Assembly (NCBI RefSeq): GCF_011301715.1
Contig: NZ_CP049870.1
Location: 62,001-126,000 of the forward strand
From: Sphingomonas sp. HDW15A
GTDB lineage: Bacteria; Pseudomonadota; Alphaproteobacteria; Sphingomonadales; Sphingomonadaceae
Length of the DNA stretch: 64,000 bases
Reading direction: 5' to 3'
Under the pieces are notes generated by a model. It made no database searches. It saw only the letters and a list, made by a program, of their open reading frames with translations, and was not told where the DNA came from. A program made the translations under genes and the position numbers. Shown here in pieces: positions 48,006-56,252 of the stretch. Every line of letters begins with the position of its first letter. Positions within the stretch are counted from its first letter, which is position 1.

Positions 48006-48833
48006 CTAATCCGAATGCTCAACTCGGTTGAGGAAGTCGGCGACGGCTCGGTTAAACTCTACGGGCCTCTCTAGGTTGGTCAAATGTCCCGCTTCGGCAA
48101 TCGTTTGAAGGGTCGCGCCTTCGACCATCGCGGCAAGCTCTTGCGACAGCTCGGGCGGCGTGATGCGGTCCTCCGACCCGACCATAACGAGTGCCGGTAC
48201 GGCGATTGCGGCCGCTCGATAGGATTGCTTTGCCAGCCATACCGCCTCTGCGCCGATGGCATAGGCTGCGGGATCGATGCGGCTCATCGTCTCGACGACC
48301 TCGCTGCGGATGTCCTCGCCGGCCTGGCTTCCAAGCAAGGCACCGGCGCGCGCTTCAGCCAGCGGACGCATTCCCATCGAGCGGCTGGCTTCGATCGACC
48401 GCTCGAAGATCGCTGCGCCGTCGGGGTGATCCGCGAAGGTATCGGCAAGGATCAGGGACCTACATCGCTGCGGAGCCAACGCATGCATTGCGATCGCAAC
48501 GACGCCGCCCAGGGACAAGCCGCAGACATGCGCCGAGTCGATGTCCAAAGCATCGAGCACGGCTAGCGCGGCCCGGGCGAAGTCGTCGCGGGTGGCACTG
48601 GCGAGAAAGTCGCTTTCGCCATAGCCGGGATAATCGAGCGCAACGGCCCGGCGGCTTTGGCCAAAATGGGCTAGCTGCGGGTTCCACACGCTTTTGTCCG
48701 AACCGACACCGTGAAGAAAGACGATCGGAGTCAGCGGACCGCTGCCACGCTCCTCGACTCCGATCCGGCCTAATGCTGTCGCTAGCGCCCCCATTGCGCC
48801 GATGATGACGCCAATGGCGCTCTTTGCAACCAT
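48006..48833 (-). CDS. Alpha/beta-hydrolase fold protein
   Basis: A 275-residue hydrolase. The oxyanion segment is FLHGVGSD, the nucleophile elbow is GLSLGG (catalytic serine), the acid is in VGSEDRITP and the histidine in EAGHLTNLERP. The pattern resembles 3-oxoadipate enol-lactonases and related esterases, but no pathway partner is present and the substrate is unknown. The start at 48833 is supported by GGAGG six bases upstream. It is divergent from the [2Fe-2S] protein gene with 27 bases between. Confidence 0.85.
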   Translation of the reverse strand: MVAKSAIGVIIGAMGALATALGRIGVEERGSGPLTPIVFLHGVGSDKSVWNPQLAHFGQSRRAVALDYPGYGESDFLASATRDDFARAALAVLDALDIDSAHVCGLSLGGVVAIAMHALAPQRCRSLILADTFADHPDGAAIFERSIEASRSMGMRPLAEARAGALLGSQAGEDIRSEVVETMSRIDPAAYAIGAEAVWLAKQSYRAAAIAVPALVMVGSEDRITPPELSQELAAMVEGATLQTIAEAGHLTNLERPVEFNRAVADFLNRVEHSD

Positions 48834-48860
48834 CAGAGTCCTCCATTAGCGTCCGCGACG

Positions 48861-49391
48861 ATGACTCGAATGACTGTCAATGGCGAAGGAATGCATTTCC
48901 GGCTCGATGCGGAGACCCCGCTGCTGTGGGCGTTGCGCGATGCCGCCAACCTGACCGGCGCGAAATACGGCTGCGACAGCGGCGATTGCGGCGCCTGCAC
49001 GGTAATTATCGATGGCCAGGCAATGCCCAGCTGCACGGTCACAATCGGCGCGCTCGAAGGCGCGGACGTGCTGACCATCGAGGGATTTCCCCCGGATCGC
49101 TCGCACCCGCTCCAGCAGGCATGGGCGGCTGAACAGGTCAGCCAGTGCGGCTATTGCGAACCGGGCATGATCATGGCGCTTTCGGCCCTACTGCAGGCAA
49201 GCCCTAATCCGCTGCCGGAGCAGCTGGCCGCAATCGGCAACATCTGCCGCTGCGGCATCGGCCCGCGGGTCTTGCGTGCGGTTGCGCGCACAAGCGCTTC
49301 AGCCGCCGGTGCGGACATCCTCAAAGTTTCATCCGGGAAAGCTGAACCGGGCAATTCATCGCGGTTCAGCAACGGCTCATCCGGCGAGTAG
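48861..49391 (+). CDS. [2Fe-2S] subunit of a xanthine-oxidase-type molybdoenzyme (IorA-like), apparently without its partner
   Basis: A 176-residue protein. The N-terminal plant-type ferredoxin domain has CDSGDCGACTV and a further cysteine in MPSCTVT; the C-terminal helical [2Fe-2S] domain has QCGYCEPGMIM and NICRCGIGPRV. This is the small subunit layout of isoquinoline 1-oxidoreductase and similar aldehyde or heterocycle hydroxylases. The large molybdenum subunit normally encoded next door is missing: the next gene is unrelated. The last 35 residues are low-complexity and serine-rich, beyond the family core. Confidence 0.88.
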   Translation: MTRMTVNGEGMHFRLDAETPLLWALRDAANLTGAKYGCDSGDCGACTVIIDGQAMPSCTVTIGALEGADVLTIEGFPPDRSHPLQQAWAAEQVSQCGYCEPGMIMALSALLQASPNPLPEQLAAIGNICRCGIGPRVLRAVARTSASAAGADILKVSSGKAEPGNSSRFSNGSSGE

Positions 49392-49424
49392 CATCCCAAA
49401 CTCACTGAAAACAACCGAACCCGA

Positions 49425-50267
49425 ATGAGCTCCCATATGCGTAATCTTGCACTTCTCCTCTTACTCGCCAGCGCCGCCGCGCCGGTCATGGCGCAAAGCG
49501 GCGAGCGGTCGTCCGAAGACCGTGCCGCGGCCCGCGCCGAACGTGCCCAGGCTCGCGCCGAACGCGCCGAGCGTACTGAAGCGCGCAGCAACGAAGCCCG
49601 GGCAGCGCGAAGCGAGCAACGCGCCTCGCGCGCCGAACCCCCCTCCGCGCCGGTCGTCACGCAGACCCAGTCGGTCGAGCAGCAGGCTGTCCAGCAGTCA
49701 GCACCGGCTGCGCAGGAGACGCGGTCGTCGCGCCGGCAGGCGTATGAGAGTCGTCGCGAACGCATTCGCGAGCAGCGCACGTCGGAGCCGGTCGACGCTC
49801 AGACGACCGCATCGGGAGATGGTATTGCTCCGCGTCAGCGCGACATCCGCACGATTCCCGATACGTCGCCAACGACCGTGGTGACCCGCAACAACGACGG
49901 TACCATAACCACCCAGCATCGCAGCCGCGACGGCCGCCGCTGGAGCGAGAATCACCGCCGCTGGGATCGCGACCACTGGCGTGGCGATCGCCGTTACGAC
50001 TGGCGCCGCTATCGCAGCCACCACCGGTCCCTGTTCCGCCTCGGTCTTTACATCGACCCGTTCGGCTGGGGATACCGGCGCTGGGGCATCGGATCCTACC
50101 TATATCCGAACTATTATTCGTCGAGCTTCTGGCTCAACGACCCGTGGCAGTATCGCCTGCCGCCGGTTTACGGTCCCTACCGCTGGGTCCGCTATCATGA
50201 CGACGCCCTGCTGGTGGATATCTACAGCGGCCAGGTTGTCGACGTGATCTACAACTTCTTCTGGTAG
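49425..50267 (+). CDS. RcnB-like periplasmic protein
   Basis: A 280-residue exported protein. A signal peptide (MRNLALLLLLASAAAPVMAQ, from the second ATG at 49437) precedes about 50 residues made almost only of R, A and E, probably a long helix. After a glutamine/threonine-rich linker comes an arginine/tryptophan-rich stretch (WSENHRRWDRDHWRGDRRYDWRRYR-like, with repeated R-x-W) and a C-terminal domain rich in Y and W that ends DALLVDIYSGQVVDVIYNFFW. That C-terminal pattern is the RcnB family, linked to nickel/cobalt homeostasis in enterobacteria; the role here is untested. A terminator follows. Confidence 0.75.
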   Translation: MSSHMRNLALLLLLASAAAPVMAQSGERSSEDRAAARAERAQARAERAERTEARSNEARAARSEQRASRAEPPSAPVVTQTQSVEQQAVQQSAPAAQETRSSRRQAYESRRERIREQRTSEPVDAQTTASGDGIAPRQRDIRTIPDTSPTTVVTRNNDGTITTQHRSRDGRRWSENHRRWDRDHWRGDRRYDWRRYRSHHRSLFRLGLYIDPFGWGYRRWGIGSYLYPNYYSSSFWLNDPWQYRLPPVYGPYRWVRYHDDALLVDIYSGQVVDVIYNFFW

Positions 50268-50295
50268 AACAGACTCTACCGTTGGTGGAAAAGCG

Positions 50296-50323
50296 GGGCG
50301 TCCCGGCACTTGCCGGGGCGCCC
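50296..50323 (+). terminator. Probable terminator after the RcnB-like gene
   Basis: GGGCGTCCCGGCA and TGCCGGGGCGCCC can pair over about 12 bp with one G-U pair, starting 29 bases after the stop. The following bases (TGACTGTTATAG) give only a weak T-rich tail. Confidence 0.65.
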
Positions 50324-50365
50324 TGACTGTTATAGGCCAATAGGACACTCATTTGGGGGATTATC

Positions 50366-52204
50366 ATGATCGGCCGCCTCTCGACGCTCGTTCTTCTTGC
50401 TACGACCAGCATGGCCGCTGCCACGGCGTCGCATGCCGCGGCGCCTGCTGCCGTCGTCAGTGTCGCCGCCGCCCAGGCGATGAGTCAGGCCCAAGCGCAC
50501 GACGCCCTGTTCGCGCTTTTCAAGAAGAGCGACGAGGACAACCTCAAGCGCAATCCCTTGAGCGCGCTTTCGCGCGGCGACCTTCGCTATGCCGACCAGC
50601 TCGGCAATTATCTCACCAAGGAATATAACGACGCGGAGATTGCGGCTGCCAAGTCGGAGCTCGCGGCCCTGCGCGCTATTCCGCGCGACGCGCTCTCGCC
50701 GACCGACAAGATCGCCTATGACGTTTTTGAATATGGCAATGTGCAGACCCTGAAGGGGTTCGAGCCGCAGATCCTGGCGCTGACCGAAGTTCGCCCGGTC
50801 AATCACTTCGCCGGTTTTCACACTTTCTATCCGACTTTCGCGAGCGGCAAGAGCGCCGCGCCGTTCAAGACCGTCCTCGATTATGAGAACAACCTGAAGC
50901 GTCACCGTCAATATGCCGCGCTCACCGACCGCGCGATCGGCAAGTTCCGCGAAGGGCTTGCCAGCGGGGTGCTGGAAACCAAGCTGACAATCAAGAACGT
51001 CATCGAGCAGCTCGACACGCAGCTCAAGCAGCCGGTCGAGGAGTCGCCCTTCTACGGCCCGATCGGAATGTTTCCGGATACGATCAGCGCCGCTGACCGG
51101 GCCCGGCTGACAGCCGAGTACAAGGACGTCATCGGCAACGTCATCTATCCAGCGCACAAGCGCCTTCGCGATTTCCTTGCCAATGAATATCTGCCGCGCG
51201 CACGCGACTCCGTTGGCCTGTCGCAGATGAAGGGCGGCGCCCAGCTCTATCAGTACATGATCGAGCAGACGACGACCGTGCCGCTAACGGCGGACTATCT
51301 TCACAACCTCGGCCTGAGCGAAGTCGCCCGGATCCGCGGCGAGATGGAGAAGGTCAAAAACGAAGTCGGCTTCAAGGGCACGCTGCAGCAATTCTTCGAC
51401 TATCTGCGCACCGATCCGAAGTTCAAACCGAAAAGCCGCGAGTGGCTGACCGAGGAATATTACCGCATCGGCAAGGCGGTCGATGCCAAGGTGCCGGAAT
51501 ATTTCGCGTTGGTCCCCAAGACCAAGCTTGAGATCCGTCCGTACGAACCCTTCCGCGAGAAGTTCGAGGCCGGCGGGTCATACCAGCAGGGCACGCCGGA
51601 CGGGTCGCGCCCGGGCATCTTCTATTTCAATGCCTATGACCTTCCCAGCCGGACCACGCCGGGCATGACGACGCTCTACCTGCACGAGGGCGCGCCGGGG
51701 CATCACTTCCAGATCAGCCTTGCGCAGGAGAACGAGGCGTTGCCGGCATTCATGCGCTTCGGCGGCAACACCGCTTACGTCGAAGGCTGGGCGCTCTATG
51801 CCGAAACGCTTGGTTACGAGATGGGCTTCTTCAAGGATCCTTATCAGCGCCAGGGCACACTGGACGACGAGATGCTTCGCGCGATGCGGCTGGTGGTTGA
51901 CACCGGGCTCCATTCGAAGGGTTGGACCCGCGAACAGTCGATCGAATATATGCTCAACAACTCGGGCATGGGCAGGACCGACGCCACCGCCGAGGTAGAG
52001 CGCTACATTGCGATCCCCAGCCAGGCCCTGGCTTACAAGGTCGGCGCGCTGACCATCCAGCGTTTGCGCAAGAAGGCATCCGAGCAACTTGGCAAGCGTT
52101 TCGACCTTCGCGAATTCCATGCGATCGTGCTCGACACGGGAAGCCTTCCGCTGCCGATCCTTGAGCGCAAGGTCGACGACTGGATCGCCTCGAAAAAGAG
52201 CTAG
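50366..52204 (+). CDS. DUF885 family exported metallopeptidase-like protein
   Basis: A 612-residue protein with signal peptide (STLVLLATTSMAAATASHAAA). The DUF885 domain covers most of the rest. The likely zinc site is HEGAPGHHFQ near residue 442, with a further conserved glutamate in AYVEGWALYAE about 40 residues later; this arrangement resembles a gluzincin peptidase. No experimental function is known for most of the family. The gene stands alone, with a terminator before it and a weak stem-loop (52212-52230) just after its stop. Confidence 0.88.
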   Translation: MIGRLSTLVLLATTSMAAATASHAAAPAAVVSVAAAQAMSQAQAHDALFALFKKSDEDNLKRNPLSALSRGDLRYADQLGNYLTKEYNDAEIAAAKSELAALRAIPRDALSPTDKIAYDVFEYGNVQTLKGFEPQILALTEVRPVNHFAGFHTFYPTFASGKSAAPFKTVLDYENNLKRHRQYAALTDRAIGKFREGLASGVLETKLTIKNVIEQLDTQLKQPVEESPFYGPIGMFPDTISAADRARLTAEYKDVIGNVIYPAHKRLRDFLANEYLPRARDSVGLSQMKGGAQLYQYMIEQTTTVPLTADYLHNLGLSEVARIRGEMEKVKNEVGFKGTLQQFFDYLRTDPKFKPKSREWLTEEYYRIGKAVDAKVPEYFALVPKTKLEIRPYEPFREKFEAGGSYQQGTPDGSRPGIFYFNAYDLPSRTTPGMTTLYLHEGAPGHHFQISLAQENEALPAFMRFGGNTAYVEGWALYAETLGYEMGFFKDPYQRQGTLDDEMLRAMRLVVDTGLHSKGWTREQSIEYMLNNSGMGRTDATAEVERYIAIPSQALAYKVGALTIQRLRKKASEQLGKRFDLREFHAIVLDTGSLPLPILERKVDDWIASKKS

Positions 52205-52632
52205 GCCGCGGGTGCCAGCCTTGGCGGCACGAAGCCAGCCTGATTGTTTCCACCTCTCGAGATTCTCTCGCGGGAGAGGGCTCAACTCGCGGTAGTTCGC
52301 GAAGTTCGCGGCACGCTCCGGTATGATCATACCCGCCGCAGTTTTCGGGCATCGCTTGGAAAAGCAGGCTGGTCAGCGACGAGAAAGAGCCGAGCGCTGA
52401 GAGGCACATCAGGTTGCCTGGACAGGAATTTCTAGAGTCAATTTTGGATGGAGAGCCGACTCTAGCGGCAATCGCAGGAATGAGTCGAAGACAGACAATA
52501 GGGCTATCGAAAGCTTATCCTCATGCTGCTCCACCTGGCGAGTAAAACGAGGCTCAGAAATCTCACCACCATTTTTACGAAGCAGGTGTGAAGTGCTATA
52601 AAATTGAGAGTCGTCTTTGAAGGAGCGTTGCG
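52205..52632. other. Intergenic region without a recognisable gene
   Basis: About 430 bases between the DUF885 gene and a small hypothetical gene. A stem-loop (GTGCC-A-GCC with GGC-GGCAC, 52212-52230) directly follows the DUF885 stop but has no T-tract. A CTCTC/GAGAG hairpin occurs near 52264-52279. The last 200 bases are AT-richer and probably hold the promoter of the next gene. No mobile-element ends or RNA gene could be seen. Confidence 0.5.
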
Positions 52633-53046
52633 TTGTCTATTCTCTTGTCCGCGCTTTCCCTCGCCGCCGCGATGCCGCAAGAAGCCGATTTCCAAGTCAT
52701 TCCGCCCAACATGGTTTGTAGAAAGTTGGTCTTGGGAGCGTCGCGATCTGGCGATGTGACGATTTGCAAGACCAGAGCCGGATGGGCCGCATCGGATGCG
52801 TGCAAAGGGGCGACACGTTATTGCTCGCCCCAACAGATTGCGGAGATGAAGGCGAAACATACCGCCTTCGCCCTGACCGAAGACAGCCGGATCATTTGCC
52901 GCGAGCTAAAAGGTACCGGGTCACGCCTGTCGGCATCGAAAACGTGCCTGCCCAACCGAGAATGGCAGCGCATGTGGGAACAGGGTAGCGCCACCACCCG
53001 GGACATCCAGGATCGCTTTTCCAAGTTGCCGCGAGGCGACCGCTAG
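52633..53046 (+). CDS. Small exported protein, function unknown
   Basis: A 137-residue protein. The first 13 residues form a short hydrophobic segment (SILLSALSLAAAMP) that may be a signal peptide. Six cysteines follow, two in CRKLVLG/CKTRAGW-like contexts, one in DACKG and others later, suggesting disulfides in the periplasm. The start is a TTG with GAAGGAG about ten bases upstream; no ATG gives a better start. Similar small cysteine-containing proteins with a xCKTRxxW motif are frequent in sphingomonads but have no assigned role. The 177 bases after it hold nothing recognisable. Confidence 0.6.
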   Translation: MSILLSALSLAAAMPQEADFQVIPPNMVCRKLVLGASRSGDVTICKTRAGWAASDACKGATRYCSPQQIAEMKAKHTAFALTEDSRIICRELKGTGSRLSASKTCLPNREWQRMWEQGSATTRDIQDRFSKLPRGDR

Positions 53047-53223
53047 GGTTGAAAGGGCAACCCGTCCGGTTCGAGGTAACCGAGCAGAACCGAAGTTCGC
53101 TTGATTGCCTTTGCGTCCAGTGCGTTCTCTTACGTCGCGCTATTGGTGATGTCACTTCAGTCCCGATGTCGTTTTTGTTGCTAATGTCCGCTTTGGGTCA
53201 AAGGCTGACGTTGACTCCGACGG

Positions 53224-53412
53224 CTAGCGCCTGCGCGAGAGCAGGATGAGTACAAGACCAGCGAAGGCGACGATCGCTCCGCGAGTGACCCACGGCCGCT
53301 GGTCGATCATGAAACTTGATGCCGGCCAATTGATCAGGCCCGCGCCCTGCGCGGTCCAAAGGAGCCCGACAAGCAAGGCAGCAATGCCGAGGATAAACAG
53401 AGCGGTCTTCAT
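53224..53412 (-). CDS. Small two-helix membrane protein, function unknown
   Basis: A 62-residue protein starting MKTALFILGIAALLVGLLW, with a second hydrophobic segment (GAIVAFAGLVLILL) at the end. The loop between them, GLINWPASSFMIDQRPW, looks conserved, and short proteins of this layout are widespread in proteobacteria. The start at 53412 places the lysine right before the first helix; the longer frame from 53448 adds 12 residues without support. Confidence 0.65.
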   Translation of the reverse strand: MKTALFILGIAALLVGLLWTAQGAGLINWPASSFMIDQRPWVTRGAIVAFAGLVLILLSRRR

Positions 53413-53490
53413 GACGCAGTGTTTGAATGACTGATCGCGCATCCGCAATGGGTCGCAAGCTGCCCGTGCAGACGCCGATCCGGTCGGGGC

Positions 53491-53964
53491 CTAGTCGCCG
53501 CCACTCCCGAGATCGACGAACGGCGCGAACTTGACCTCGCGCTTGACGAAACTTGTCTCGTAGCGGTGTACGGAACTGTCCGACGCGAACAGCTCTTCGG
53601 CCAGCGCTACGAAGTCGTCCATGCTCGGGCAGTCGAGCAAGACCGCGAGATCATGATTGCCGCTGATCTCGTAAGCGAACTGAACTTCCGGCGTGTCATT
53701 TAATCGTCGTTGCAAGCGGTCTTTCCCTTGCTGATCGGCATGCTCCGCAAGCTGAACGAAAACCAGCGCGCGAAGCCGTCGTCCCGTGAGCTGCGGGGAG
53801 AGCAGGGCAATGGTCTTCGCGACCCAGCCTTCCGCCCGCAATCGGCGAAGCCGGCGCGCAATGGCGGACGGGGACAGCGGTACATGCGCGGCGATCTGGT
53901 CCGCGGTCAGCGAATCGTCGGTCTGAACCAGATTGAGCAGGATTCGGTCGAACCGGTCGATCAT
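53491..53964 (-). CDS. Lrp/AsnC family transcriptional regulator
   Basis: A 157-residue regulator. Residues 1-60 form the helix-turn-helix (FDRILLNLVQTDDSLTADQIA, then LSPSAIARRLRRLRAEGWV); residues 65-150 form the RAM ligand-binding domain, including FAYEISGNHDLAVLL. Such proteins respond to amino acids. It is divergent from the two S41 peptidase genes with 100 bases between, and the gap contains a palindrome that could be its binding site, so it may control itself and the peptidases. The start MIDRFDRILL is preferred over the longer frame from 54015. Confidence 0.88.
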   Translation of the reverse strand: MIDRFDRILLNLVQTDDSLTADQIAAHVPLSPSAIARRLRRLRAEGWVAKTIALLSPQLTGRRLRALVFVQLAEHADQQGKDRLQRRLNDTPEVQFAYEISGNHDLAVLLDCPSMDDFVALAEELFASDSSVHRYETSFVKREVKFAPFVDLGSGGD

Positions 53965-54033
53965 GCGCACGACGCTGCCAAAATTTGGCACGCCGCGCAC
54001 GAAAATTGCGCGCATCTGGCGATGGAAATGCTG

Positions 54034-54048
54034 TAGTGTGTCACACTA
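54034..54048. promoter_or_regulatory. Palindrome TAGTGTG-T-CACACTA, candidate operator
   Basis: A perfect inverted repeat with seven-base arms, 17 bases before the S41 gene start and 70 bases before the divergent Lrp/AsnC gene start. Such divergent placement is typical for an autoregulated local regulator. Binding by the neighbouring Lrp-like protein is inferred. Confidence 0.5.
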
Positions 54049-54064
54049 GCAATACAGTGAGGAC

Positions 54065-55149
54065 ATGATGCGCGTTCAGATTGGACTATCCCTGCTCGCT
54101 GCCTGTGCAGCCGTTCCGCTGGCAGCGCAGTCCGCAAGCGCGCCGGCGTCGGCGGAACCGGTCCAGGCATTCGATCCGAAACAGGCTGCGGCGGTGGTGA
54201 CGAAGCTGGCGACGACGCTTGAAGAGAATTTCGTCTTTCCAGAGGTTGGCAAGGCCTATGCAGTGCGTCTTCGCCAGCAGCTGAAGGAGGGCGCCTATTC
54301 TTCCTTTCGCGACGGACAGGCTTTCGCGGACAAGGTTACAAGCGACCTCCAGAGCGTGCACAAGGACGGACACTTACGCCTCCACGTGGTCCCGGTCGCA
54401 GACCGCAGCGGACCGGAGACTGCGCCCGGGCCGGCCGGCGCGAACGATGGCAGCACGATTCTGAAATCCGGCTGGCTCGCCGATGGCGTGGCCTACATCA
54501 ATTTCCGGATGTTCTCCGGAAACGAGGCGACGATGAGAGAGCTGAAGGCCTTTCTCGATTCGCATCGTGACGCCAAAACCCTGATCATCGACGCTCGCCA
54601 GCATCGCGGCGGGGGCTGGAAGAGATGGACATGATCTTCCCGCAAATCTTCACTGCGGTGACCCCGCTGGTGCAGATGGACACGCGCGAGGCGGTCGACC
54701 GCAGCGGCGGCAATCCGCTTGCAGACCTGGCCTCGTTGAGGACGGTCAAGGGGCCGGCAGGAGTCGTCCGCCGCGAGCATTTCGTCACCCCGGCGGCGAA
54801 CCAGGGCGGGCTTGCCAAGGCGAAAGTCTACTTGCTCACTTCGAGCCGGACCGCTTCGGCCGCTGAGCATCTCGCGATGTCCCTCAAGCGCACGCATCGC
54901 GCGACCCTCGTCGGCGAGACGACGCTGGGCGCCGGACATTATGGCCGCATGGTTCCACTCGACGACAGCTTTACCTACGCCGCCTTCATCCCCGTCGGGC
55001 GGACGTTCGATCCGGACACTAACGAGGGCTGGGAAGGCACCGGCGTAAAACCGGATGTCGCGGTTCCGGCCGACAAGGCGCTCGACGAAGCGCTCAAACT
55101 CGCAGGAGTCGCCACCAGCGGCGATGCCGCACTGGCAGCCCTGCGCTAA
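54065..55149 (+). CDS. S41 family peptidase, frameshifted in this sequence
   Basis: The first frame has a signal peptide (IGLSLLAACAAVPLAAQSA) and the N-terminal half, up to LIIDARQHRGGG, then stops at 54634. The second frame carries the catalytic part with SSRTASAAEHLA (serine nucleophile) and GETTLGAGHYGR. Adding one G to the G5 run at 54611-54615 joins them as RGGGLEEMDMIF, giving about 361 residues, the same as the downstream paralogue. These C-terminal-processing-like proteases, without a PDZ domain here, usually act in the periplasm. It is followed by its paralogue 18 bases downstream. Confidence 0.82.
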
Positions 55150-55167
55150 TATCAACTGGAGAAGATT

Positions 55168-56244
55168 ATGTTGCGGCCTACCGCGGCGGCACTGCTGCTC
55201 GCGTCCCTCTCCCTCTCGCCCGCTTCGCTGCAAGCGGCCGATACGCATGTCGAAAGCAGTTCGGCATCCGCCGTAATCGAGGCCCTGGGCGCGACTCTAG
55301 ACCAATTTTACGTCGATCGTGCCGTGGGCTCCGCCTATCGGCAGGCACTCCGCCGGTTCCTCGAGACAGGTCAGGCGGACGGCCTGTCTGGCGAGGGGCT
55401 GGCGAAAGCGTTGACGACGTTCCTCCAGCAATCCCACGCCGACGCTCACCTTGCGGTCTACGCACCCGGATCGGGCATTTTCGGCAAGGAGGACGAGAGT
55501 GGAGAACCGCCGCTGCCGGAAAACGCCTACGAGGCGTCCGGATGGGTCGTCCCGGGGGTCGCCTACATTCGGCCGTTCGCCTTTTTCGGTCGGCCCGGCG
55601 ACATCAAGCGGATGCAAAACTTCGTCGATGCTCACGCCGACGCAAAAGCGCTGATACTCGATTTGAGGCATCACGCCGGCGGCGAAGTGGCGGAGATTGA
55701 CGTTCTTGCTGCCGATTTGTTCGACAAGCCGACAGACTTGGCAGTGATGCATACGCGCACGGCAGGATGGGACCGGTTCGAGCCGGCCGCCGATACCCCG
55801 CAATTGTCCGTGGCCAAGCGCGACATCAACTACGTCGAGCAGGTCCATCGCGCCGTGCCGCGAAAGGGCGGCGCCCGCATGGCCAAGATCCCAGTCTACG
55901 TGCTGACCTCGAAGCGTACGGCTTCCGCGGGCGAGCATCTGGCACTGGTTCTGAAACGGACCGGACGTGCGGTGCTGATTGGCGAAACGACCTACGGCGC
56001 GGGAAATTACGGCGAAGAAGTCGAACTGGCGGGCGGCTTCAAGCTTTTCGTGCCCTATGGCGAGACCATCGACCCCGACACCCGCAAGGGCTGGGAGGGA
56101 ACGGGTGTCTCGCCGACTGTCCAGGTCGAGGCGAAGCAGGCGCTCAACGTCGCGCTCCAGCGGCTTGGCGTGTCCTCTTTGGCCGAAACCTGTCCCAATG
56201 TCGGGGAAGCGGGAGGCGCCGGGAAACTTGCGCCCAGCCGGTAG
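55168..56244 (+). CDS. S41 family peptidase, paralogue of the preceding gene
   Basis: A 358-residue intact protein with a signal peptide (LRPTAAALLLASLSLSPASLQA). The N-terminal helical bundle (VIEALGATLDQFYVDRAVG) matches the neighbour's (VVTKLATTLEENFVFPEVG). The catalytic region has TSKRTASAGEHLAL with the likely serine, followed by GETTYGAGNYGEE; RHHAGG is the counterpart of the oxyanion loop. The two genes arose by tandem duplication and are probably co-transcribed under the Lrp-like regulator's control. It converges on lysS with eight bases between. Confidence 0.88.
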   Translation: MLRPTAAALLLASLSLSPASLQAADTHVESSSASAVIEALGATLDQFYVDRAVGSAYRQALRRFLETGQADGLSGEGLAKALTTFLQQSHADAHLAVYAPGSGIFGKEDESGEPPLPENAYEASGWVVPGVAYIRPFAFFGRPGDIKRMQNFVDAHADAKALILDLRHHAGGEVAEIDVLAADLFDKPTDLAVMHTRTAGWDRFEPAADTPQLSVAKRDINYVEQVHRAVPRKGGARMAKIPVYVLTSKRTASAGEHLALVLKRTGRAVLIGETTYGAGNYGEEVELAGGFKLFVPYGETIDPDTRKGWEGTGVSPTVQVEAKQALNVALQRLGVSSLAETCPNVGEAGGAGKLAPSR

Positions 56245-56252
56245 ACCTCGGC

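Noticed and set aside
52205..52632. Remnant of an insertion sequence or an RNA gene in the gap after the DUF885 gene
   Set aside because: No inverted-repeat ends, transposase fragment or stable RNA fold could be recognised; only small hairpins.
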